In this document: positions 36,516-48,200 of the stretch, one piece after another | How the letters are laid out: each line of letters starts with the position of its first letter | Numbering within the stretch: position 1 is the stretch's first letter | Source of the DNA: Drosophila pseudoobscura | Lineage: Eukaryota > Arthropoda > Insecta > Diptera > Drosophilidae | NCBI RefSeq assembly: GCF_009870125.1 | Contig: NC_046679.1 | Location: 27,776,001 to 27,840,000, forward strand | Reading direction: 5' to 3' | Length of the DNA stretch: 64,000 nucleotides | Notes under the pieces: generated by a model | Database searches by the model: none | Told to the model about the DNA's origin: nothing | Seen by the model: only the letters and a program-made list of their open reading frames with translations | Translations under genes and position numbers: made by a program

Positions 36516-37858
36516 ATATTGCTATATAGTTATCGTGTGTGGTGTCTGTTCTGTGTGTGTCCCCCCCTGTGTGTCTCTCTATGTGTATTGTGTGTGTGTG
36601 TGTGTTTTGTACTGTGCAAAAATCAAGCCACAGTCGTAGAAAATATCACTTTTTTTGTTGTTAGATTTTGGTTAGAGAATATCAATTGAAATGTTTAGAA
36701 ATACGAAGTTCATTTGCTATTTGATATCAAGCCCTTTGCATTTCGCTTTTGTTGTTGTACGCGCACTGCATTTGCAGTTTCTCTTGCCCCTGCGGCATAC
36801 ACACATGCAGCTCCAGCCACAAAAACCACCAACCGACCGACACCGACCTCCAAAATGTGGCTAAAGGGAAAGCCAAAAAATTTCCTTTGCTTGCTGACTG
36901 GCTTTTCCTGCCTCTTGCCCTCGCTCCGCTTTAACCTACTTTGCGCCTCTGGGTCCTAGAACTTTTTCACAGCCACAAGAAAACACTTGAAACTGCACTG
37001 ATTTCTTCTTAGAAGGATATTTCTATAAATATCTTTGTTAATTTTAACTTTTTTCTCGGAATTAGAATGTTTCTTTCCCCGCTCTGCCTGTCGTCTGGCC
37101 TTTCTCTATAATTTCTCGCTTGCGCTCCGCACTCGATTCGCACACGGCACACGTCCAGCAGCCGTTCGTGTTGGATTTGCTCTATCCGCATGGCATCATC
37201 GTCGCAGGACTCCAAGCCCCCAATAGCAACAACCCCTGCTAAAAGGACACAGAGAGAGCGAGAACGAAAGAGAGAATCAGTCTCACGCACGTGTTGTTTG
37301 TTTTTGTACAGATTTTTTGGCATTTCGCTTGGTCCTTTTTCGTAGCGGCAGGGTTGTCAAGTACTCCAAATATTTATTCGAAGTGTTGACACTACTTATA
37401 GACTGTATGTAAAGTGCATTTTTATTCAAATATCAATTATCTATCAATTATTTAATCCTGGATTAAATTTATGACAAAGAGTTTTCTTTTTTAAAAAGCA
37501 ATTTGTTCTACTGTGCTACTGCATGCCTATGTGCCCGCCAAAATAATAATTAGACATATATTTTACACAACACGAATATACAGTGGCGCCTGTATCCCGG
37601 GCGTTTTCTCAATTAACAATATGTTATCTTTTTCCAGCGAAGTGGCAACTCTGTCTAACAATCAGCTGTGAATTGCATTTTTATTTCAATCCAACCTATT
37701 TTTGCACTAAATAAGCGAACAAGATAACGTTTTAGCAAGCACTTATCGTGAGATCTCACCTTCTAACAAGTACGTGGCCGTGTGGTCGTAAGCGCAACAA
37801 CTAATAAAACCCCAAAACCCCATACAAAACAGTGCGACTGCTGCGGACACTGCGCATT
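36516..37858. other. spacer between Arr-J and sgll
   Basis: Contains the divergent upstream regions of Arr-J and sgll, a GT-rich run near 36535-36610 and CT-rich stretches. No additional gene is supported. Confidence 0.55.
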
Positions 37859-38641
37859 ATGAACCAGGGACAACCCGAAGTGCAGCTTTCAGGTAAGTTT
37901 TCTGTGGATTTAAGTCTGAAACTGACATGAATCATATATATTATGGATTACCCAACCCAAGCTTTGCGCCTGAAGTACCACGAGCGCAAGGATGCCTTCC
38001 TGGAGGAGAATATCAAGATAAAGAATCCCTTTTGCATATTTCGCGATTGGTTGGAGCTGGCTCTTAAGACGCCGGAGATTCTGGAGCCCAATGCAGCAGC
38101 CCTGGCCACTGTGAACCCCCAAGGAAAACCATCTAATCGCTTTGTTCTGGTCAAGGAGGCCACCGCCGAGGGGTTCACCTTCTTCACGAACTACGGGAGC
38201 CGCAAGGCCGACGATATTTTGGAAAATCCAAATGTGGCAATATCCTTCTACTGGATGCCTCTCCGACGCAGTGTTCGCATCGAGGGAGTGGCAGAGAAAA
38301 TCCCTAAAGCAGACTCCCTGAAGTACTTCCATGAGCGACCAAGGGCCAGCCAAATCGGAGCCATCGCCAGTCCTCAGAGTCGGCGCATTCCCTCCAGAGG
38401 CTACCTTGATGAACTGGAGGCTGGAATCAAGGCCCAACTAGGACCAGAAGAAGAGGTGCCGCTCCCCAATTGGGGTGGATATCTGGTGCGTCCCAATCTC
38501 ATAGAGTTCTGGCAGGGACAGACGGATCGACTACACGATCGCATTCGTTTTAGACGTGGCCAAGGAGTGCAGACAGAGGTCGATGGCAAGCTAATTCATG
38601 GCGGAGAAGATGGTTGGATCTACGAGCGATTGGCTCCTTAG
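37859..38641 (+). CDS. sgll: pyridoxine/pyridoxamine 5'-phosphate oxidase, 237 aa
   Basis: Exons: 37859-37892 and 37962-38641 (714 nt). The enzyme uses FMN and O2 to oxidise pyridoxine or pyridoxamine 5'-phosphate to pyridoxal 5'-phosphate, the vitamin B6 coenzyme, in the cytosol. Family hallmarks are intact: RFVLVK (71-76), FMN- and substrate-binding; YGSRKA (89-94); FYWMPLRRSVRIEG (107-120); RASQIGAIASPQS (139-151); PNWGGYLVRP (180-189); and RLHDRIRFRR (201-210), the substrate-binding arginine/histidine motif near the C-terminus. The protein ends WIYERLAP as usual. An in-frame ATG at 37943 inside the intron could give an alternative N-terminus, but the spliced start gives a better upstream exon. 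The D. melanogaster gene sugarlethal is CG31472. A diverged paralogue follows 123 bp downstream. Confidence 0.93.
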
Positions 38642-38764
38642 GAAGCGTAACCACAAATAATTAAGTTCCAAAATGCATTCGTTATGTCTTCCAAAGGGCT
38701 TAGTGGTAGAGAAATTGCTCAGAATTGTTATTAGAAATATGAAAATTTGAAGTTTCAAATCAAA

Positions 38765-39657
38765 ATGTCGATTCGATTCTCATCATTTGGAAAACTCACC
38801 CTCGAAATTCCAATCATGACCTCAGTTTTGCTACCCAAACTCTGCGAGTCTCTGCACTTGGGCCAATTGCTGTGCCGTGTCCGGCCGGTCAACCGATCGT
38901 CGGGCCTTCGAATGGCCAACACACAGCCACGCGAGGAGCACAAGAGCGTCGAGGAGCCTTACCTGATTTTTCAGCAGTGGCTGGCGGCTGTTCAGCAGCA
39001 GGTGCCACAGCTGCGACCCCGTCTGGCGTGCATGGCCACCGTAGACAAGGCCGGCGAACCGATGACGCGGCTGACCAAAATCGAGGCTGTAAACGCCACA
39101 GGGATCACCTTCTACACGAACCTCGGGAGTCGACAGGCGGGCGAGATCAGTAGCAATCCGCACGTATCACTGCACTTCAACTGGGCACCGCTTAGGCGCA
39201 GCGTTCGCATTGCTGGATCCGCCCGGCAGGTGAGCGCTGAGCAGGCGTTGCAACAGTTTCGCAACTATCCGCGCCACGTCCAGATCTATCTCGCCTACGG
39301 TCCACAGTCGGCGCGTGCAGCCACCTCCGGCGTGTCTGGCATTTTCCACTGGTTGGCCGACCGCATGGGCTCGCTTTTTGGGCATCAGCAGCCGCCCATC
39401 CCCATGCCGGCGAATTGGGGTGGATTCCTGCTGACGCCAAGTCTCTACGAGTTTGGAATGGACAATGCCGGGGCACAAGGGAGGACGTGCATGCAGTTCA
39501 GGCGCTGCCTGTCTATGCCCAGGGTAGGTCTTTTCATTTAAAAATTTTGTATGTGCAAAAGATATTCCAATTTTACATTTAGGGCACTAGAGGTAAAAAC
39601 TTAAAAGTGGAAAGACATGACTGGGTTTACGACATTTTCGTGGACCACGATGGCTGA
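38765..39657 (+). CDS. CG31473: diverged PNPO-like paralogue, 277 aa
   Basis: Exons: 38765-39523 and 39583-39657 (834 nt, joined in phase 0). The ATG at 38765 has the context CAAA, good for Drosophila. The fold is clearly that of PNP oxidase: TFYTNLGSRQAGEI, FNWAPLRRSVRIAG, PANWGGFLLTPSLYEF and a WVYDIFVDHDG end. Against sgll, however, the substrate-binding lysine of RFVLVK is Glu (RLTKIE), the Lys of GSRK is Gln, and the RLHDR motif reads QGRTC. Most substrate contacts are therefore gone, while the FMN-side Arg is kept. It probably no longer makes pyridoxal phosphate but may still bind flavin. An N-terminal extension of about 55 residues with many Arg, Ser and Leu and few acids could be a mitochondrial presequence. 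A polyadenylation signal lies at 39718-39723. The name CG31473 is from memory of the fly paralogue. Confidence 0.88.
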
Positions 39658-41189
39658 AACTGGGGTCATCGTCTATCCATTCATCATCTGTTAGAAAAAT
39701 CTGTATGGAGAACTACCAATAAATTCTATTAATAAGAAGGTATTAATCGGTAATATATCTAACGATTACAGTATGTACTACTTTAATAATGATTAGGGCC
39801 TAAATTTCTTAAATTAATACCCATTTATTTTTAAAGGAGAAATGCATTCAATTATCCCCCATTCAATTATCGGCACCCCCTGTTGCTAATGAAAAAAATG
39901 CTCCCAAAAGGTCAGGAGGCTGGCTGTTGAAAAGTGAATGCATTTAATGGCCTGTCAATCCGTAGCCTTTGGAAATTGAATTAATAGTTAACGGAGAGGG
40001 CTTATGTCATTTCCGGACTGTTGCCAGATTCAATTTAAATGAAAGTTCAGCATGGGGTGTCCCTGTCTGTGTCCGTGTCCGTATCCGTAGGTGGTGACTC
40101 TATCGCATTTAAAATGCATTAAAAACTCAGCTGGCAGTTTTCCTAATTGGAGGATACTGAAAAGAAGGCAAATATGGCTGCTTCATTTATTTGCTATGTG
40201 TGTGCGTGTGTTTGTGTGTGTGAGCCACGTGAAAATGTAATAAAATAAATAGGGAACTGCAGTCAAGCGTAAAGAGTAATGCCCGCCGGGATGTGTGGGC
40301 CGGTTGCCGGGAAAAACACACACAGGACAGGACAGGTGAGGGGGCGTCAGCGACAGCGACAGCAGACAACAAATAGTGAAAGCCAAAGCGCAAGGCCGGA
40401 AAAGCACACACCCCTTTGGGTGGCCTTTCACCCATCCACCCCACTGGGGTTGCCACTCAACAAATTTGCTTTTGCACTCTTTTGTAATTGTGGCCCATCT
40501 CACTGTCGGGACTTCGCTTCCATTCCTACCGTTCCGCCCGTTCCTCCACGCGACATTTGTGTGCCTCTCATTTCATTTTTCGGCTTTCCTGTTTACTTTG
40601 TCCTCGTCTCCGCTTTGCTGCTCGCTTTCGCTCTCCAGCGTTTTGTTTTGCTCGGCCTATTTGCGTGGGTGTGTACTCTCTCTTTTCGTTTACCTCTCAT
40701 TCCTTCGGCACGAGCCTCTCTCACACGAATGTGAGTAACAAAGCGAAGAGCACGAAAACTTGTTGGCCAGGATAATGAATCTTGCTTTGGCTGTTTTTGC
40801 TGCAGAGTTTCCACTCTTTGTGAAGTGGGAGATACATAAAATGGAAGAAAATAGAAACAGATTAAGATTGGTGGAAAAACATAGTTTTTCAGATTTATTT
40901 CAGCTTATGGAGTAGTTTTTAGGTATGTATCGACATAATTTTACTATTCGTTGGAAATTTAATTGAAAAACATGAGAGGAGTGCAACAAACATTGTCTAA
41001 AAACTAATATTTTAATTAAATACAAATTTTAAAAAGTTAATCCCCCCGATTCGAACACAAACTAGACCCCCGAATTCTATTTTTCTGATATTTTAGAACA
41101 CCTGACAACCCTATTTAGCCAACAAGGAGCCTCAGCGTGTGCTGTGCCACACTCGGCGGCAGCTGACAGTGAGGGTTGCGGTCTCGTAC
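39658..41189. other. spacer between the PNPO pair and Dgk-eta
   Basis: Carries the 3' end of the PNPO-like gene (AATAAA at 39718), a GT-rich run near 40195-40225 and pyrimidine-rich DNA at 40490-40730. No further gene is supported. Confidence 0.55.
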
Positions 41190-41221
41190 AGTACGCCGCG
41201 CGGCTCCGACTCATCCAGTCC
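41188..41221 (+). promoter_or_regulatory. candidate core promoter of Dgk-eta (Inr + DPE)
   Basis: ACAGTA (A+1 at 41190) is followed by AGTCC at +28 (41217-41221), which matches the DPE. The initiator match is partial. It would give a 5' leader of about 1 kb before the ATG at 42247, possibly with an intron. No TATA box is seen. Confidence 0.35.
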
Positions 41222-42246
41222 AGAGCAGAGCAGAGCAGAGCACAAAGGAAACGGGCACAGACTTCACCCACACAACACACCAAGGAAAAGCGGATGGAGA
41301 AAGGGACAACACAACCAGAAAATAAAAATAGAAAAATAAGAGCAGGAACAATAGCTGCAGGCCTCAGGCAGCAGTGTGCTAGTGTAGAATATTTTTTTAT
41401 AAAGGGAGTTTGGCGGGGCAATGAATAAACGGAATAATTAAGGGAAAATTTCAATTATTGTAAACGTAATCGTGAAGATATATTTGTATACTCGTAAATG
41501 TGAAATCTGTGTAAACTGTGAGTGTTTTTTGTGTACGACAATTTTTTGCTAGACAATTTTCTATGTGGCGTTAAATGAGTGTTTGGTGTACTCGTGATTC
41601 GGACTAGTACTCGTACTCGTGTATTTATTGAATTGATTAACGTTTTTTCCAATTGAATAATTAGTTAGTGTTGCTTAAACAAATATATACATATATACAT
41701 ACATATAAATATATAGATATTGGACGGTATATACATGTGTTTATGTGCAAGTATTTTTGCTAAATTTATTGATATTGAATGTATACACTTTTTGTGCTTC
41801 GCTTCGGCAAAGGACGTTGATATAATATCAATTATTGTAATATCATAAGCCACTCTTGGACCAGAGTGTGACCCTTAAGCAACCGAACAAAGGGCATAGA
41901 AACAACGTAGAGGAGAACAAGTTATAGGGATCCTAGAGGTTGGGTGTCCATCCATTGTGTTTGTGCGTCCTGGCAGCTTTTTACATAAGCACTGAAAGCC
42001 ACTGGGGACTGCCACCTGCGGCTACTGGTGCGTCCACTCTAAGCAGGGTTCCCTTTTTTATTCAACACTCTGCGTGTCCTGTGCTATTCTGCGTGTCCTT
42101 GCAACGTGACAGTCGCCCCAAGGAAGCCGCCGCCATTGCCACCCGCCGCCCGAAAGTATGCAAAGGAATTTCACAACGCCAAGAAGAGAAAACGTAGACG
42201 TCAAAGTAAACGTAAACGTGAACGTGAATGTTAGCGAAACCCGACA

Positions 42247-45200
42247 ATGGCCCACTTAAAACTGGACACCCTCCACGTAGCCAGTCCCCGCAGCCCAAGG
42301 AGTGGACGCAGCCTCTCCAGTGGGAGGAGTAGTGGCTGCAGTTCGGGCAGCCTCTCGCCGGTGCCCATCATTCCGATCATTTCCATTAGCCGGGATGGCG
42401 ACGACACCGAGTCGGAGTCGGAAATTGAAACGGAGCCGGCACGCCTCTTCCAGCGTCGCATGTCCACCAAACGCAACAATAATCTGGTGAGTATTGGTAG
42501 TATTTCCTCTCCTCCTCTGGCAGGGTTTCCTGTGGCTGTTTCGAGCTTAGCCACACAATGACTCGGTGGACCGGCATTACAAAGTTCCTCTCTCGAAGTT
42601 TTCCTCTAAAAGTATTCCTTCCTGACAGTTTCGCTCTGACATAGTACCTCTGGCAGCAGTGTTCCTGCGGCAGTTTCCAGACTCAATTTCCCTTTTGGCT
42701 CTGCACAGCCTGCACTTGGCAGCAGTGAAAAGAGTCCTCCATGGCTTTATCAGCCATGCAGCGATGCAGCGGAGCGTCAGCTCTAAAGTTTCTGGAGCGG
42801 AAGTTGCATGCCACGCAAAAGAGTAGCGGCGTGGCTAGAGGGCGGAGGGACAGGGCGTTGCGTGTGTGTCGGAGGGTTTGTGTTGCAAGTGGCGCCAGTG
42901 CCGCCGGCAGTGGCGTTTGCCAAAGGTCAGAGGCTCAGTTCAAGAAGTTGCTGAATATTTTAATGCCGCACTTCAAGTGTCAACTGTCGCATAGATCAAG
43001 GGTCGGTCTAAGCTGTTGCTATAATAATCATAATGTGCATTGAACATCAAACTTTTAGGCGCTTCAACAGAATATCACCTCCAAAATTAAGGTCCCAGCA
43101 AAAAAACGAAATGAAGGCCATTAAACCATTCATATATTTTAATTAAATGTTGCCATAGTTGCCTAGCGGCTCTCTCAAATGAAAGAATAAAAGAAAGAAA
43201 AAGACTGAAAGCACCTGAAAGACTCCGCGAAAATTTTGAAGCGAATAGGAAGCCTGAGAAAAGCTTCAATTAAGTTCTTTATGGTTTTGGTGTCACTTTG
43301 AAGCGTTCGACGCACTTCCTTTCCCCTCTCAGTATCCCCTTGGACCACGCGTCGTATGAATAATTTGTTCAGAGGCAAAAGTTCAAGCCCCGCCGCATAT
43401 CCTTGGGTGGGGGCTTCTCCCGCGTTGCTCTGGCCATTTGATGTTAATTATACGCATCGCTGCACTTTGGCCTTTTCAAAAAAAAAAGGATTTTGATTGT
43501 ATTTTTAGTACTGCGGTTTGTTGTTGGCAAGTCCAGGCAGGCTCTTGACCTCTCCGGGGAATACTCAAATGTATGAGAGTAAATAGCAATATTTTCCTTC
43601 AATTCTTCGTCGTTGGCAATTTTCGCTTTAAGTGCAGGGCATTTATTATTTGTGATTTATTTCGTTTGACGGCTGAACAAAAAACATTTTCCTGATTGTG
43701 ACAGACAAGCAACATTCAAGTGCCACCCTATAGAGATGGAGGCGTGGCCACCATACTCGTATGTTGTGCGTATGTGTGTCTGTGTGTGGGGGGGGGGGGG
43801 GGCTTACATATGTCAAACCGCAGAACAATAAGCAAAACGTTAAACAAAAGCTTCTTAGTGCTTGAGCTGGATGGCACACGTTTTGGCACAGGAGACCGAC
43901 AGAAGAGAGAAGAGAATACTCGTAGGACAATAGAGATGAAGAGGAGAAAAGAAGCCGAGAAAGCAGACAGGAAAACCTCAACAGTTGGCTGACAGTGCGG
44001 TTCATAACCACAGCAACACTGGGAATTTCTTTAAACAAAGAATAGTATCTACTTTAGGTACATACAAATGCTACTGAAATGTAAATCTTTACTAAACATT
44101 CTTATGAAATGCGATTAAGCGGCATCTTTAATTGCTTGAGTTCCTTACCCATTTGCATGGCAATTACTGCAGCCCTCAGCTCTCTGCCATTTAAATCCAA
44201 CAATACCGTAAAAACCTACAGAATAAACAAAGCTAAAGGCCCTGGATCGCATTGTCTGTCGACTGGTTTTTGTTTGGACCCACTTTTGCAGACTTTTGCC
44301 GCAATATCCTCGAGACCCCCTCACTCTTTCCATTGCCAAGTGCCTGGTGAAAAATAACTTTTGAATTATTTACGACTATTTACACAGACAATTGGCCAAC
44401 TGTTTTTTGTTCGTCCTTGCTCCTCACGTGAGCCTTCGAAGGATATGCTCCCTTCTCCTACAGCCAACAGCTAATTTCTATAAACTTCAGGCACAAAATA
44501 AAATCAAAAAGTCAGAGAGAAAGCAGCACGAAAGAGCGGATATTGGAGCAAGTAGAGCATAATCCTTATACATAATGTAGCAAAAGAGGCAATAAAAGAA
44601 AGAGAAGCTAAGGAAAGTCAAAACAAAGCCCAGGAAAAGTAAAGCAAAAGCAACCCCAATAAAAGAGTGTGGGAAATTTATACGTTATATTTACGCTGCC
44701 TGACTGAGAAACCAACAATGGAAAATCATATCCATATCTATGGGCTCTGGACCAGTTCATTTGATTTTTATTATTAAATAATTATTATACAATAAAAATC
44801 AAAAATAATAATTATATAATTCATGTTTTGATCTAAAAATAATAATTACTCAATAAAAATAATAATTATAATAATAATAATTCAATAAAAATCAAGAATA
44901 ATAATTATAAAATAAAAATCAAAAATAATAATTATTCCATAAAAATCAAGAATAATTATTATAATAATATTTATTCAATAAAAACCAAGAATAATAATTA
45001 TTCCATAAAAATCAAAAATCATAATTATTCAATAAAAATCAAGATTAACAATTATAATAATAATTATACAATAAAAATCAAGAATTATATTTATACAATA
45101 AAAATCAAGAATAACAATTATAATAATAATTATACAATACAAATCAAAAACGAGGGGGAACGTTGTGAGTTGCTGCGGACACCGCAACTCTACATTTATA

Positions 45201-48200
45201 CCCGATACTAAGTCAGTATGGCTCTTCTCCGGCAGACGCCGTAATATTAAACGACGCACGACAAAGAGTGCGTGCGAGAGAGACAGAAAATCAGTCTGAG
45301 CGTGACGTCGGGCGCTGCGTAGCCACTACAAATTGATTTCTTGCTTTTGGCTATAAACATGATCTGATCTAATCCAGATTCAGCAATCTGATAGATATGG
45401 TCATTATCTATGATTCTGCGTTTTTAGTTTTCTCGAATCTGCAATATTGTGGATGCCACAGATTTTCGTCCTTTGTGCTGGCGGAAGTGGGCGGGGTAAA
45501 GTTTTGAAATAATTTTGTAGCAGTGACATATCACAGAAGTCTGGATCCAAAACATCGTTGCTCTAGCTCGTATAGTCTTTGAGCACTAGGCGCTGAAGGG
45601 GACGGACAGACGGCCGGACGGACAGACAGACAGGGCTCAATCGACTCGGCTATTGATGCTGATCAAGAATATATATACTTTATGGGGTCGGAAACGATTC
45701 CTTCTGTACGTTACACACATCCACTTTTACCACAAATCTAATATACCCCAATACTCATTTTGAGTATCGGGTATAACAATTATAATAATATACCCCAATA
45801 CTCATTTTGAGTATCGGGTATAACAATTATAATAACAGTTATTCATTAAAAATCAAGAATAACAATTATAATAATAGTTATTCAATAAAAATCAAGAATA
45901 ACAATTATAATAACAGTTATTCACTAAAAATCAAGAATAACAATTATAATAACAGTTATTCAATAAAAATCAAGAATAACAATTATAATAACAGTTATTC
46001 AATAAAAATCAAGAATAACAATTATAATAATAGTTATTCAATAAAAATCAAGAATAACAATTATAATAATAGTTATTCACTAAAAATCAAGAATAACAAT
46101 TATAATAATAGTTATTCAATAAAAATCAAGAATAACAATTATAATAATAGTTATTCAATAAAAATCAAGAATAACAATTATAATAACAGTTATTCACTAA
46201 AAATCAAGAATAACAATTATAATAACAGTTATTCAATAAAAATCAAGAATAACAATTATAATAATAGTTATTCAATAAAAATCAAGAATAACAATTATAA
46301 TAATAGTTATTCAATAAAAATCAAGAATAACAATTATAATAACAGTTATTCACTAAAAATCAAGAATAACAATTATAATAACAGTTATTCAATAAAAATC
46401 AAGAATAACAATTATAATAATAGTTATTCAATAAAAATCAAGAATAACAATTATAATAACAGTTATTCACTAAAAATCAAGAATAACAATTATAATAACA
46501 GTTATTCAATAAAAATCAAGAATAACAATTATAATAATAGTTATTCAATAAAAATCAAGAATAACAATTATAATAATAGTTATTCAATAAAAATCAAGAA
46601 TAACAATTATAATAATAGTTATTCAATAAAAATCAAGAATAACAATTATAATAACAGTTATTCACTAAAAATCAAGAATAACAATTATAATAACAGTTAT
46701 TCAATAAAAATCAAGAATAACAATTATAATAATAGTTATTCAATAAAAATCAAGAATAACAATTATAATAACAGTTATTCCATAAAAATCAAGAATAACA
46801 ATTATAATAATAGTTATTCAATAAAAATCAAGAATAACAATTATAATAATAGTTGTTCAATAAAAATCAAGAATAACAATTATAATAACAGTTATTCAAT
46901 AAAAATCAAGAATAACAATTATAATAACAGTTATTCAATAAAAATCAAGAATAACAAATATAATAACAGTTATTCAATAAAAATCAAGAATAACAATTAT
47001 GATAATAGTTATTCAATAAAAATGAAGAATAACAATTATAATAATAGTTATTCATTAAAAATCAAGAATAACAATTATAATAACAGTTATTCAATAAAAA
47101 TCAAGAATAACAATTATAATAATAGTTATTCAATAAAAATCAAGAATAACAATTATAATAACAGTTATTCAATAAAAATCAAGAATAACAATTATGATAA
47201 TAGTTATTCAATAAAAATCAAGAATAACAATTATAATAATAGTTATTCAATAAAAATCAAGAATAACAATTATAATAACAGTTATTCAATAAAAATCAAG
47301 AATAACAATTATAATAATAGTTATTCAATAAAAATCAAGAATAACAATTATAATAATAGTTATTCAATAAAAATCAAGAATAACAATTATAATAACAGTT
47401 ATTCAATAAAAATCAAGAATAACAATTATAATAATATTTATTCAATAAAAATCAAGAATAACAATTATAATAATAGTTATTCAATAAAAATCAAGAATAA
47501 CAATTATAATAATAGTTATTCAATAAAAATCAAGAATAACAATTATAATAACAGTTATTCAATAAAAATCAAGAATAACAATTATAATAACAGTTATTCA
47601 ATAAAAATCAAGAATAACAATTATGATAATAGTTATTCAATAAAAATGAAGAATAACAATTATAATAATAGTTATTCATTAAAAATCAAGAATAACAATT
47701 ATAATAACAGTTATGCAATAAAAATCAAGAATAACACTTATAATAATAATTATACAATAAAAATTAAAAATCATAATCATTCAATAAAAATCAAGAATAA
47801 TAATTATAATAATAATTATACAATAAAAATCTAAAATAAGAATTATTCAATAGAAATAAGAAATAATCATTATTCAATAAAAAAAAAAAAATAATAATTA
47901 TATAATGTATTGTATTGTATAATTATTATTTTAGATTTTTATTTAAAAATTTTTTTTGTAGGGGTATATTAGATTTGTGGTGAAAATGGATGTGTGTAAC
48001 GTCCACAAAAGACGAAAATCTCTGCCAAAAACAATATTGAAGAGACGAGAAAATTAAAAACGCACAATCATAGAGAATGACCATATTTATCAGATGGCCG
48101 AATCTGGATCAGATCGGACTATTATTATAGCCAAAAGTGACAAATCAATTTTCAGTCGCTACGCAGCGCCCGACGACACGTTTAAACTGTTTTTGTGTCT

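Noticed and set aside
37943-37961. Alternative ATG for sgll within the intron
   Set aside because: It would add six residues in frame, but the spliced upstream exon with its own ATG and strong donor is the better model. It is kept only as a possible minor form.
45822-47830. Regular repeats resembling a CRISPR array
   Set aside because: Units are contiguous with no unique spacers, AT-rich, and in a eukaryotic intron. It is a minisatellite.
45807-47834. 675-codon open frame of 13-residue repeats
   Set aside because: It is the 39-bp minisatellite read in frame. The unit length is a multiple of three and lacks stops. There is no start context, domain or splice structure, and it lies in an intron.
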